Of a stretch of 11,627 nt of DNA, positions 1 through 6,516 are shown piece by piece; position 1 is the stretch's first letter; each line of letters starts with the position of its first letter. Origin of the DNA: Competibacteraceae bacterium UBA3908 (GTDB lineage: Bacteria > Pseudomonadota > Gammaproteobacteria > Competibacterales > Competibacteraceae); the NCBI GenBank assembly GCA_002391525.1, contig DGFE01000170.1:1-11627 (forward strand), in the 5' to 3' direction. The notes beneath the pieces are model-generated. The model was given only the letters and a program-made list of their open reading frames with translations, was not told the origin of the DNA and searched no databases. The translations under genes and the position numbers were made by a program.

Positions 1-1937
1 CGCACGGCCTGGCGTTCCTTGTCTTCCGCTTCCCGTCGCTCGACGACCTTCCATACGGCCTCCATGAGCAGGGTGAGCTGGAGAGTATCGGTTTCGTGGT
101 AATCGGTTTCCTTGTTGGCGACTCCGACCACGCCGACGATTTTGCCCCCGCTGCAGACCGGCACGGTGAGATATTTGAAAAGTTTGGCATGGCCTTCGGG
201 ATAACCCCTCTTGAGGGGATGCTCGGCGGTAAAGTCGTTGAGCAGAATCGGCCGGCGTTGTCGGACCGCCTCGCCCCAGATGCCGGTCTTGTCCAGCTCG
301 TAGCAGGTCTGGGGATCGACGATAGTGCATTCCCGCATCACCTCCCGGGACCAGGAATTCAGCACGAACTCCCGGCGATCCTCGTAGTAGCGATAGAGGT
401 AGCCGATCTTGCTGCCGGTCAATTGGATGGCTTCGTTCAGCGCGTAGTCCAGGAATTCCTGCAGCGAATCGCTCGGATATTGCAGGATGTTCGCCAGACT
501 GCGCAGCCGCGCCTCGTTGCGGCGTATTTCCCGTTCCGCCGCGCGTTCCTCGGTCTGGTCACGGAACACCAGCACCACGCCGGTGATGGTGCCGCTGTCG
601 TCGCGGATGGGCGCGCCGCTGTCGGCGATGGGGCGTTGGGTCCCGTCACGGGCGATGAGCACCGTATGGTTGGCCAATCCCACCACCACTCCCTCGCGCA
701 GCACGCGCTGCACGGGGTTCTCGACCACGGTATGGGTTTCTTCATTGACAATATGGAAGACGTGATCGAGGGGTTTGCCCTGGGCCTCGGATTCCGGCCA
801 GCCGGTGAGTTGCTCCGCCACCGGGTTCATCTGCCTGACCCGTCCTTCGTGGTCCGTGGTGATGACCGCGTCGCCGATGCTGTAGAGGGTCGTGCGGAAC
901 TCCTCCTGAGTTTCCCGCTGCCCCCGCTCCGACCGGTACAGCTCGCGATAGAGATCGGCCTGCCGCCGCCGGTAGGCCAGGGCGGTCAGCGCCCCGGCGA
1001 GCAGGATGCCCAACAGGACGAACGAGGCGACCATTCCAGCGCGATAGCGCGCCTCGGCCAGAATTTCTTCGGTATCCACCTTGGCCACCAGAAACCAGGG
1101 CGAATCGGGAACGGGCCGCAGATCGGCCAGCACGTCCACGCCACGGTAATCCTGACCCTGGAACAGGCCCTGCTGGCCGAGTGCCGCCTGCGCCGCCGGA
1201 AGGTCGCCTTGGGCCAGCGGGATGCGCAGGAGTAGAGCGGTGTTGGCCTGATGGCGCAACTCGTTCAAAAAAGCGACCGTGTCGCCGTCCCGACGGACCA
1301 GGAGCGTCTCGGCGCTGCGGCTGGGCGTGGGCCAGGATTGGATCAGAGGATAGAGATAGGAGGCCGCGTTGCTGCGCAGCACCAGTACGGCCAGCGGACG
1401 CCCTGCGGCGTCGGGCACCGGGGCGACCGTGTCGAGGTAGACGGGGCCGCGGGCAGAGCGGTAGAAGTCGGAAAGCACCGCGTCGCGGCCGGCGCTGGCC
1501 GCCGCGATGGCCTGCCGCGTGGCGGGGGCCGCGGGGTCGGGATCATCCCGGGTGGCGAGCAGGATGCTGCCGTCTGGGTCGAGTAACAGGACGTCGGCGT
1601 AGCCATACGCTTCCTGCTCGAGCTTCAATCGCTTTTGCCAATCCGCCCGCAAGCCGGGGGCTTCGGGAACCGTTCGCCACGCCGCCAGCGCCCGCTGAAA
1701 GAACGGACTTGCCGACGCCTTGCGGGCGTTGGCCAAACGCTGTTGCCGCCATTGCACAATCTGGCTGACTTTCAGTTCGCCGATGGCGGCGATGTCGTGA
1801 TACTTCTCCTGGCGGATGCGCTCCGCTTCGACGCGATAATACCCATAGCCCCCGGCCAACAGCGCCAGGGCAACCAAGCCGAAGACGACCGCCCCGATTG
1901 GGTGGCGGGAGCCGGTGTGCGAATGGCCGTCCGTCAT
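1..1937 (-). CDS. Membrane-bound PAS/GAF sensor protein, C-terminus cut by window edge
   Basis: A minus-strand frame is open from 1937 to the left edge, giving about 645 residues with no stop. Residues 14-34 (IGAVVFGLVALALLAGGYGY) form a first membrane helix. Residues about 35-299 form a periplasmic region, probably Cache-like (KVSQIVQWRQQRLANARK; 'YADVLLLDPDGSILLATRDD'). Residues about 301-322 form a second helix followed by an RRR stop-transfer. Residues about 344-460 are a PAS domain ('SIGDAVITTDHEGRVRQMNP', 'ADSGAPIRDDSGTITGVVLV'). Residues about 490-635 are a GAF_2-type domain ('ITL..GSKIGYLYRYYED', 'KYLTVPVCSGGKIVGVVGVA'). The frame then continues as a charged helix (ERREAEDKERQ) typical of a linker to a further PAS, GGDEF/EAL or histidine kinase domain, which lies outside the window. 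The role is therefore signal sensing with unknown output. Start: ATG at 1937 has a weak GGAA upstream. An in-frame ATG at 1985 is also possible, and an in-frame stop at 2001-2003 limits extension. Confidence 0.88.
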   Translation of the reverse strand, partial: MTDGHSHTGSRHPIGAVVFGLVALALLAGGYGYYRVEAERIRQEKYHDIAAIGELKVSQIVQWRQQRLANARKASASPFFQRALAAWRTVPEAPGLRADWQKRLKLEQEAYGYADVLLLDPDGSILLATRDDPDPAAPATRQAIAAASAGRDAVLSDFYRSARGPVYLDTVAPVPDAAGRPLAVLVLRSNAASYLYPLIQSWPTPSRSAETLLVRRDGDTVAFLNELRHQANTALLLRIPLAQGDLPAAQAALGQQGLFQGQDYRGVDVLADLRPVPDSPWFLVAKVDTEEILAEARYRAGMVASFVLLGILLAGALTALAYRRRQADLYRELYRSERGQRETQEEFRTTLYSIGDAVITTDHEGRVRQMNPVAEQLTGWPESEAQGKPLDHVFHIVNEETHTVVENPVQRVLREGVVVGLANHTVLIARDGTQRPIADSGAPIRDDSGTITGVVLVFRDQTEERAAEREIRRNEARLRSLANILQYPSDSLQEFLDYALNEAIQLTGSKIGYLYRYYEDRREFVLNSWSREVMRECTIVDPQTCYELDKTGIWGEAVRQRRPILLNDFTAEHPLKRGYPEGHAKLFKYLTVPVCSGGKIVGVVGVANKETDYHETDTLQLTLLMEAVWKVVERREAEDKERQAV

Positions 1938-2008
1938 CTTGTTTCCAGGCTGCTGATCAAATTGTTTTCCAAGGCGACCGACCATGGCGGAGCACTCGCG
2001 TCAGGCGC

Positions 2009-2053
2009 CTACTCACTCGCCGAATGGGTGTGGCTTGAGTGCTGAACCTGCAT
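2009..2053 (-). CDS. Possible 14-residue leader peptide upstream of the sensor gene
   Basis: A short minus-strand frame reads MQVQHSSHTHSASE and stops at 2011-2009. It has a perfect Shine-Dalgarno AAGGAG (2065-2060) with 6 bases of spacing to its ATG, better than any ribosome site seen at the sensor start itself. A TATACT box lies upstream at 2097-2092. Its stop is 23 bases before the alternative sensor ATG at 1985 and 71 bases before the ATG at 1937, so translational coupling or a leader-peptide role is possible. The peptide is rich in His and Ser and resembles nothing I know. The same frame is open further upstream to 2236, but without a good start. Existence as a gene rests only on the ribosome site and position. 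Confidence 0.3.
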   Translation of the reverse strand: MQVQHSSHTHSASE

Positions 2054-2091
2054 TCTCAACTCCTTAAAAAATGCGGGGTTGACAACGATGA

Positions 2092-2097
2092 AGTATA
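2092..2097 (-). promoter_or_regulatory. Possible -10 box (TATACT) for the sensor gene
   Basis: TATACT on the minus strand would place a transcript start near 2085, just ahead of the AAGGAG site at 2065-2060. No good -35 hexamer is seen 16-18 bases upstream (CGGCAC region), so the promoter is weak, activator-dependent or absent. A GTTGACAAC inverted repeat at 2078-2086 sits at the expected start point and could be an operator. Confidence 0.3.
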
Positions 2098-2259
2098 GCG
2101 GCGTGCGCTGTTTTGTGCCGCCGGGCCTCGATGGCGCAATCGCTGAATAGCCGGGCAAAATCGTCGTTAGGAAAAATTCACATCCTTTTTGCCAAACGTT
2201 CACGTTTCCAGGGCAGATTCCGCTGACTTTCGTCATTCAGGCCGACGCGAGGCGGATTC

Positions 2260-3069
2260 ATGCAGCCCTACCGATTTCGATCCGTCTGGATTTCCGATGT
2301 CCATCTGGGTTTCAAGGATTGCAAGGCGGAGTTTCTGCTGGATTTCCTGGAAACCGTGGATTGCGAGCAGTTGTATCTGGTCGGCGATTTCATCGACTTC
2401 TGGAGCCTGCGCAGGGGTGGTCGCTGGCTGGCGGTTCATGGCCAGGTACTCAAGGCCGTGCTGGCCAAGGCCAAGCAGGGTGCGCGGGTCATTTACGTTC
2501 CCGGCAACCACGACGAGGTGGCGCGCGACTATCTGGGCTTGGTGGTGGGGGAAATCAAAATCCTGCCGGAATGCGAGCACCACACGGCCGACGGTCGTCG
2601 CTTTCTGGTGACCCACGGCGATGAACTGGACAACGCCGTCAAGTGTGGCGGCTGGCTGGCCGGTGTGTTCGGCGACTGGATGTACGACATCCTGTTGTTC
2701 ATCAACCGCTGGAGCAACCGGATTCGTCTGCGGCTGAATTATCCGTACTGGTCGCTGGCAAATTTTCTCAAGCTGAGAATCGGCCAGGCTGCCGCCTACA
2801 TCGCCCGCTTCGAGACGGCGGCGGCGCACGAGGCCCGGCAGCGCGGGTTCGATGGCATCATCTGCGGCCATATCCACAAGGCGGAGCTGACCGACATCGG
2901 CGGTGTTTGCTACGCCAACGACGGTGATTGGGTCGAAAGTTGCGCGGCCTTGGTTGAGCACGCGGACGGACGGCTCGAAGTCCTGCATTGGGCGGCGGAA
3001 CTGGCGGAACGCCGGATCCGACCAGCCCGGCCAGCGGTGGCGGCACCGGAACCGGAGTTGGTTAGCTGA
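2260..3069 (+). CDS. plcP: Calcineurin-like metallophosphoesterase, PlcP-type phospholipase C (LpxH-like family)
   Basis: 269 residues. The dimetal phosphoesterase motifs are all present in order: DxH in SDVHLG (D13, H15), GDFIDFW (D43), GNHDE (N83-H84-D85), THGDELD (H119), and GHIH (H204, H206), followed by NDGDWVESC (220-228). It lacks a signal peptide and membrane helices, so it is probably cytosolic and acts at the inner membrane face. Genome pipelines usually name this group UDP-2,3-diacylglucosamine diphosphatase. However, true E. coli LpxH has GNRDF and a different C-terminal half. GNHDE, 'PYWSLAN' and 'NDGDWVESC' resemble the PlcP phospholipase C of Sinorhizobium, which removes phospholipid headgroups during phosphate starvation to give diacylglycerol. 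The facing btaAB genes, which would use that diacylglycerol, support PlcP. Start: ATG with GAGG 7 bases upstream. The 3' end overlaps the end of btaB by 8 bases. The fold is certain. The PlcP role is inference from motifs and context; a lipid A role (LpxH-like) is the alternative. Confidence 0.85.
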   Translation: MQPYRFRSVWISDVHLGFKDCKAEFLLDFLETVDCEQLYLVGDFIDFWSLRRGGRWLAVHGQVLKAVLAKAKQGARVIYVPGNHDEVARDYLGLVVGEIKILPECEHHTADGRRFLVTHGDELDNAVKCGGWLAGVFGDWMYDILLFINRWSNRIRLRLNYPYWSLANFLKLRIGQAAAYIARFETAAAHEARQRGFDGIICGHIHKAELTDIGGVCYANDGDWVESCAALVEHADGRLEVLHWAAELAERRIRPARPAVAAPEPELVS

Positions 3070-3694
3070 GAACGGGCGCGCCGATGAAGCGAAAATAACG
3101 CCAAAGGCCGCCGTAGGCGCGGCTGATCGCGCGGTCCAGCGGTTGGAACCGGATCTGCAGTTCCGGCAGCAACCGGCCTTCCATCCGCACGTGATTGACG
3201 GCCATCCAGCGCCGAAACGCCGGCCAGGCCGAATCGTGGAAATCCACGACCGCGATCAGGCCGTTCGGGCGCAAATCCTGGCGGACGCTGGCGATAACCT
3301 GTTCCCAGCCAGGATTGATCATGCTGAGGCAATACGACAACACGATCACATCGAAGCGGGGTTCGCCGCCCAGGGGTTGCGCGTAGGCCTGTCGCAACAG
3401 CGTGAGGCGGTCGCCGTGCGGCTCCAGGCAGCGGCGTGCCCGCGCCAGCATGTCGGCGGACAAATCCAGTCCGGTCAGATGCGCGCGGGGAAACCGCCGC
3501 GCCAGCCGGGCCAGATTCCGACCGGTGCCGCAGCCGATTTCCAGGATGTTGGCCGGCGAACGCCAGGTCGCTACCCGCTCGACCAAATCGGTGCGGCCGA
3601 ACAGGAAACTCCAGCGGGTGGCGTCGTAGATGCGGGCGTGAAACCGGTAATAGCGTTCGAGCGCGCGCTTCGCGGCGGGGACGCTTCCGGTCAT
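3062..3694 (-). CDS. btaB: BtaB-type SAM-dependent N-methyltransferase (betaine lipid synthesis)
   Basis: 210 residues, close to the usual size of bacterial BtaB. Class I methyltransferase fold: motif I ILEIGCGTGRN (50-60), acidic loop GLDLSADML (75-83), and motif IV FDVIVLSYCLSMI (114-126). The N-terminus 'ALERYYRFHARIYDATRWSFLFGR' is typical of this family. Expected role: three successive methylations of diacylglyceryl-homoserine to DGTS using S-adenosylmethionine. The start at 3694 is fixed by an ATGA overlap with the btaA stop (TGA 3693-3691), showing translational coupling within a btaA-btaB operon. A longer in-frame extension upstream is only the antisense-free overlap with btaA and is not needed. 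It ends TAA at 3064-3062, overlapping the end of plcP. Methyltransferase identity is certain from motifs. The substrate is inferred from btaA and could differ. Confidence 0.87.
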   Translation of the reverse strand: MTGSVPAAKRALERYYRFHARIYDATRWSFLFGRTDLVERVATWRSPANILEIGCGTGRNLARLARRFPRAHLTGLDLSADMLARARRCLEPHGDRLTLLRQAYAQPLGGEPRFDVIVLSYCLSMINPGWEQVIASVRQDLRPNGLIAVVDFHDSAWPAFRRWMAVNHVRMEGRLLPELQIRFQPLDRAISRAYGGLWRYFRFIGAPVLS

Positions 3695-4866
3695 AGCACT
3701 TCCGCCAGATGCAGGCTGCCGTAGGTGCCAACCCGGTCCTGCGCGTGCAGGGCGGCGGTCAGCTCCGGGAAGAAGCGGACGGCGGATTTCACCATCTCCG
3801 GCAGGAAATTCAGTTCCGGGCTGGCCGAACGCAGCATGATCTTGCTGCCCGGTCGGCTGTTGGCCAGAATCAGTTCCCATTCCTCGCGCAGAGCTTCGGG
3901 CTTGTGCCAGGCCAGCCAGTCCTGATGGTCCAGTAACACAAAGTGGCTGTAGGCGCCGGGATGGTCCTTGAGGAAGTGGCTGACGGTGGCGTTGCAGGTA
4001 TGCACGCGGGTGACGTTGGCGCGCAGTCGCGCGAAATTTTCCGGCTTGAGGTAATTCGGACAACAGTCCGCCGTGTAGGAACCGGTCAGATACACCCGCC
4101 AGAAGTAGTTGTCGTGGATCAGCACTTCGGTAAGCACGTGCCGCAGCTTGGAACTCACGTAACCGACCATCCCGCCGGGATACTGGGTGCTGATCAGCCG
4201 GATTTGCGGCCGGGGCACGCCCAGCATCGCCAGGGTCATCGGCTGCTTGACCAGCCAGGAGGTGAAACGGCCCCACAGCGCCGGTTCGATCTGCTCGTAA
4301 ATCTCCCGTTGTTCGGCCAGCGTCCGGGCATCCAGCAGGTCGAGCAATCGCGAGCGGAGATTGCGCCCGGCGCCAAGCAGATAGCGGCTGAGAATCCAGG
4401 CGATGGCGCCGGAGGTGCCGTAGTAATAGAAGGATTTCTTGCCGCTGGCGCTATCGAAATAATCGATTTTTTCGTCCCAGAAGGTTTGGGCGTAAGCGGG
4501 CAGACGATGCCGCACCGCTTGGTAGATCGCGCGGAACGCCTGGTGCGAACCGTTCCCGAACAGGCCAAAGAGATCGTCGAACTCGCCGCGCTCGATCAGC
4601 GCCAGCTTGAGATGCAGCAGCGCGTTCTGGCGCGGATTGACATCCACCGCGTGAATGGCCGCCGGGGAATCCAGCAGATAATCCAGGGTGTTGCAGCCGG
4701 CGCTGGTGAGCACCACGACCCGGCTGGCGTCGTCCAGCTTGAGGATTTGCCGGTCGATGCGGGGATCTTCCCAGCAGACGTTGTAGATCAGACAGCGGTT
4801 GTGCACCGCCTTGAACACCAGATCGTGCGCGCCGTTGACCAGTTTGGCGCCGAGTTTCTTGACCAT
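3691..4866 (-). CDS. btaA: BtaA-type S-adenosylmethionine:diacylglycerol 3-amino-3-carboxypropyltransferase (DUF3419)
   Basis: 391 residues, the usual length for DUF3419/BtaA. Family signatures visible: YNVCWEDP (28-35), a glycine/cysteine nucleotide loop TSAGCNTLDYLL (54-65), AVDVNPRQNALLHLK (73-87), and in the C-terminal half 'LDHQDWLAW' and 'ILANSRPGSKIMLRSAS'. Known members move the aminocarboxypropyl group of S-adenosylmethionine to diacylglycerol, giving diacylglyceryl-homoserine, the first step to the betaine lipid DGTS. The protein is soluble or membrane-peripheral, with no clear membrane helix. It is the first gene of a two-gene operon with btaB (ATGA overlap). The start at ATG 4866 fits the family N-terminus, but there is no recognisable Shine-Dalgarno sequence, which would suit a very short leader. 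A Pho-box-like repeat lies at 4911-4894. The family call is strong; product chemistry is by family knowledge. Confidence 0.9.
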   Translation of the reverse strand: MVKKLGAKLVNGAHDLVFKAVHNRCLIYNVCWEDPRIDRQILKLDDASRVVVLTSAGCNTLDYLLDSPAAIHAVDVNPRQNALLHLKLALIERGEFDDLFGLFGNGSHQAFRAIYQAVRHRLPAYAQTFWDEKIDYFDSASGKKSFYYYGTSGAIAWILSRYLLGAGRNLRSRLLDLLDARTLAEQREIYEQIEPALWGRFTSWLVKQPMTLAMLGVPRPQIRLISTQYPGGMVGYVSSKLRHVLTEVLIHDNYFWRVYLTGSYTADCCPNYLKPENFARLRANVTRVHTCNATVSHFLKDHPGAYSHFVLLDHQDWLAWHKPEALREEWELILANSRPGSKIMLRSASPELNFLPEMVKSAVRFFPELTAALHAQDRVGTYGSLHLAEVL

Positions 4867-4893
4867 GCCGCTAACCGAACAGGGGAATTCAGA

Positions 4894-4911
4894 GGAACAG
4901 TTCTCGAACAG
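4894..4911 (-). promoter_or_regulatory. Pho-box-like direct repeat upstream of btaA
   Basis: On the minus strand, CTGTTCGAGAACTGTTCC contains two CTGTTC units 11 bases apart, as in the PhoB box (CTGTCATAAATCTGTCAT); I count 12 of 18 positions agreeing by eye. A third CTGTTC follows at 4882-4877. The box ends 28 bases before the btaA ATG. No clear -10 follows, and a PhoB-type promoter here would leave only a very short leader. Phosphate control would fit the role of betaine lipids, but this site is a suggestion only. Confidence 0.3.
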
Positions 4912-5008
4912 CCCATGATTGACGGCCTGGATGACGACCGGATGGCGGACTGATTAAGGTTTGGTGACGGGGCGGCGGCGCGCCGGTCCCTGTAGTAGCC
5001 GGCTGGCA

Positions 5009-5017
5009 TGTTACAAT
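5009..5017 (+). promoter_or_regulatory. Extended -10 promoter for rsmG
   Basis: TGTTACAAT matches the extended -10 form TGnTATAAT with one change in the hexamer. No good -35 is present 16-18 bases upstream, which is normal for extended -10 promoters. Transcription would begin near 5024, giving a leader of about 46 bases before the rsmG ATG at 5070. It also argues against translation starting at the upstream in-frame ATG at 5016, which lies inside the box. Confidence 0.6.
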
Positions 5018-5069
5018 GCGCGCGCTACTCCAGGGCGGGCAACGCCAGACAACTAAACAGCGACGGTTC

Positions 5070-5708
5070 ATGAGCATCGAACAATCTATCGTCGAGGGCA
5101 GCGAACGGCTCGGTATCCCGTTGTCCGCGCAGGCTGTCGCGCAGCTGATGGTCTATCTGGCCCTGCTGGAGCGTTGGAACCGCGCCTATAATCTGACCGC
5201 CGTGCGCGATCCCGAGGCGATGGTGGTCCGGCACGTGCTGGACAGCCTGTCGATTCTGCCCTGGGTGGAAGGACCGCGGGTGCTGGACGTGGGCAGCGGC
5301 GCCGGCTTGCCGGGAATCCCGCTCGCCATCGCCCGACCGGGGGATGAGTTCTGTCTGTTGGACAGCAACGGCAAACGGACCCGGTTTCTGACCCAGGTTG
5401 TCGCCGAACTGCGCTTGCGCAATGTTGGCGTGGTGCGCAGCCGGGTCGAGGATTATCAACCCGAGAACCTGTTTAACAGCGTCGTGTCGCGAGCCTTCGC
5501 GACCTTGGCGGACATGGTGGCGGGCGCCGGGCGGCTGTGCGCGCCGGCTGGCCGGCTGCTGGCGATGAAGGGCATCTTCCCCGACGACGAACTGGCCCTT
5601 CTGCCGCCCGGGTGCGTGGTGGTCGGCGTTTATCCGCTGCACGTGCCGCATCTGGAAGCCGAACGCCATCTGGTGCATCTGACGCCCCCGCCCACCCCCC
5701 GAGACTGA
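5070..5708 (+). CDS. rsmG: 16S rRNA (guanine527-N7)-methyltransferase RsmG (GidB)
   Basis: 212 residues (E. coli RsmG has 207). It methylates N7 of G527 in 16S rRNA using S-adenosylmethionine. The N-terminal segment LLERWNRAYNLTAVRDPEAMVVRHVLDS (33-59) and the nucleotide-binding loop VLDVGSGAGLPGIPLAI (71-87) are diagnostic. 'FCLLDSNGKRTRFL' and 'VVSRAFATLADM' complete the core. ATG 5070 is preferred to the in-frame ATG 5016 because the family begins about there and 5016 overlaps the promoter. The ribosome site is weak. Only 4 bases separate its stop from parA, so rsmG-parA-parB form one operon. The usual upstream partner mnmG is absent here. Confidence 0.95.
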   Translation: MSIEQSIVEGSERLGIPLSAQAVAQLMVYLALLERWNRAYNLTAVRDPEAMVVRHVLDSLSILPWVEGPRVLDVGSGAGLPGIPLAIARPGDEFCLLDSNGKRTRFLTQVVAELRLRNVGVVRSRVEDYQPENLFNSVVSRAFATLADMVAGAGRLCAPAGRLLAMKGIFPDDELALLPPGCVVVGVYPLHVPHLEAERHLVHLTPPPTPRD

Positions 5709-5712
5709 AGTC

Positions 5713-6516
5713 ATGGCCGCCATCATCGCGATCACCAATCAGAAAGGAGGGGTGGGCAAGACCACCACCGCCGTCAATCTGGCCGCCTGCCTGTCGGCAC
5801 TGCGGCAGAATGTGCTGCTGATCGATCTCGACCCGCAGGGCAACGCCACCATGGGCTGCGGCGTGGACAAGCACACCGTGCCCGCCACCAGTTACGACGT
5901 GCTGCTGGGCGAGGCGACCCTGACCGAAGCCCTGCAATGGGTCGAAAAGGCTCAGATGCAACTGCTGCCGGCCAACGGCGACCTGACTGCCGCCGAGGTC
6001 AATCTGCTGGAGAAGGACGACGCGCCGGGTCGACTGCGCGTCGCCCTCGCCCCGGTCGAGTGGAACTTCGACATCATCATGATCGATTGTCCGCCGGCGC
6101 TGAACATGCTGACGGTCAACGCCCTGACCGCCGCCCATTCCGTGATCATTCCCGTGCAGTGCGAGTATTACGCGCTGGAAGGCTTGTCGGCGCTGCTCGA
6201 TACCATCGAGAAGGTGCGCAGGTCCACCAATCCCGGCTTGCGCATCGAGGGGTTGGTGCGCACCATGTTCGATCCCCGCAACCGGTTGGCCAACGACGTT
6301 TCCACCCAGATCGTGGCGCATTTCGGCGAAGCGGTGTTCGAGACGCTGATCCCCCGTAACGTGCGGTTGGCGGAGGCGCCCAGCTACGGGCTGCCGATCA
6401 TCCACTACGACGACAGTTCGCGCGGCGCGCAAAGCTATCGGGAACTGGCCCGGGAAGTGCGAAAACGGTTGCGGCGGCCAGCGGCGAGAATAACAAGAGA
6501 TGGAGCAGGCACATGA
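5713..6516 (+). CDS. parA: Chromosome-partitioning ATPase ParA (Soj)
   Basis: 267 residues, the size of small chromosomal ParA/Soj proteins without an N-terminal DNA-binding domain. The deviant Walker A motif KGGVGKTT is at 11-18, with signature lysine K11 and catalytic-site K16. Switch I DLDPQGNAT is at 38-46, and Walker B IIMIDCPP at 121-128. ATP-bound dimers coat the nucleoid non-specifically and are displaced by ParB-parS complexes, moving the replication origins apart. The gene starts 4 bases after rsmG, and its stop overlaps the parB ATG (ATGA at 6513-6516). The short arginine-rich tail (RKRLRRP) may assist DNA binding. Confidence 0.96.
   Translation: MAAIIAITNQKGGVGKTTTAVNLAACLSALRQNVLLIDLDPQGNATMGCGVDKHTVPATSYDVLLGEATLTEALQWVEKAQMQLLPANGDLTAAEVNLLEKDDAPGRLRVALAPVEWNFDIIMIDCPPALNMLTVNALTAAHSVIIPVQCEYYALEGLSALLDTIEKVRRSTNPGLRIEGLVRTMFDPRNRLANDVSTQIVAHFGEAVFETLIPRNVRLAEAPSYGLPIIHYDDSSRGAQSYRELAREVRKRLRRPAARITRDGAGT

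Larger units (their letters stand above)
1938..2259. other. 322-base intergenic region between divergent sensor and plcP genes
   Basis: This divergent region holds the possible minus-strand promoter, the 14-codon frame facing the sensor gene, and the upstream region of the phosphoesterase gene. On the plus strand there is no convincing sigma70 promoter. TTGACA at 2079-2084 has no -10 at the right distance, and TTGCCA at 2189-2194 is followed only by a poor CAGATT 19 bases on. Two TTCAC half-sites lie 22 bases apart (2177 and 2199). GAGG at 2249-2252, 7 bases before the ATG, is the ribosome site of the plus-strand gene. Base composition is more AT-rich (2060-2075, 2170-2190) than the flanking genes, as expected for a regulatory region. 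Confidence 0.6.

Noticed and set aside
96..1235. Plus-strand open frame of 379 codons opposite the sensor gene
   Set aside because: The minus strand encodes clear PAS and GAF domains over the same bases, and the plus-strand product has no recognisable domain.
2113..2139. Hairpin TTGTGCC/GGCGCAA with 13-base loop as a terminator
   Set aside because: It includes a G-T pair, a long loop and no following run of T. It lies between divergent genes where no terminator is expected.
2190..2210. Sequence AACGTTCACGTTTCC resembling a parS site
   Set aside because: parS is the palindrome TGTTTCACGTGAAACA; only the central CACGT and a few flanking bases agree and the palindrome is missing. CACGTG elsewhere (for example near 5234 and 5646) also lacks the flanks.
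3943..4953. Plus-strand open frame of 336 codons opposite btaA
   Set aside because: btaA on the minus strand has clear family motifs throughout. The antisense frame is a GC-driven shadow.
4919..4969. CGTCA repeats (minus strand at 4969, 4936, 4924) as a Pho box
   Set aside because: Spacings of 33 and 12 bases do not give an adjacent 11-base pair, so the CTGTTC pair at 4911-4894 is the better candidate.
4867..5069. Possible replication origin beside rsmG-parAB
   Set aside because: No cluster of DnaA boxes (TTATCCACA-like) and no AT-rich unwinding region is visible here or elsewhere in the window.
5016..5069. Upstream in-frame ATG extending rsmG by 18 residues
   Set aside because: It lies within the extended -10 box, and the extra residues do not resemble the RsmG N-terminus.
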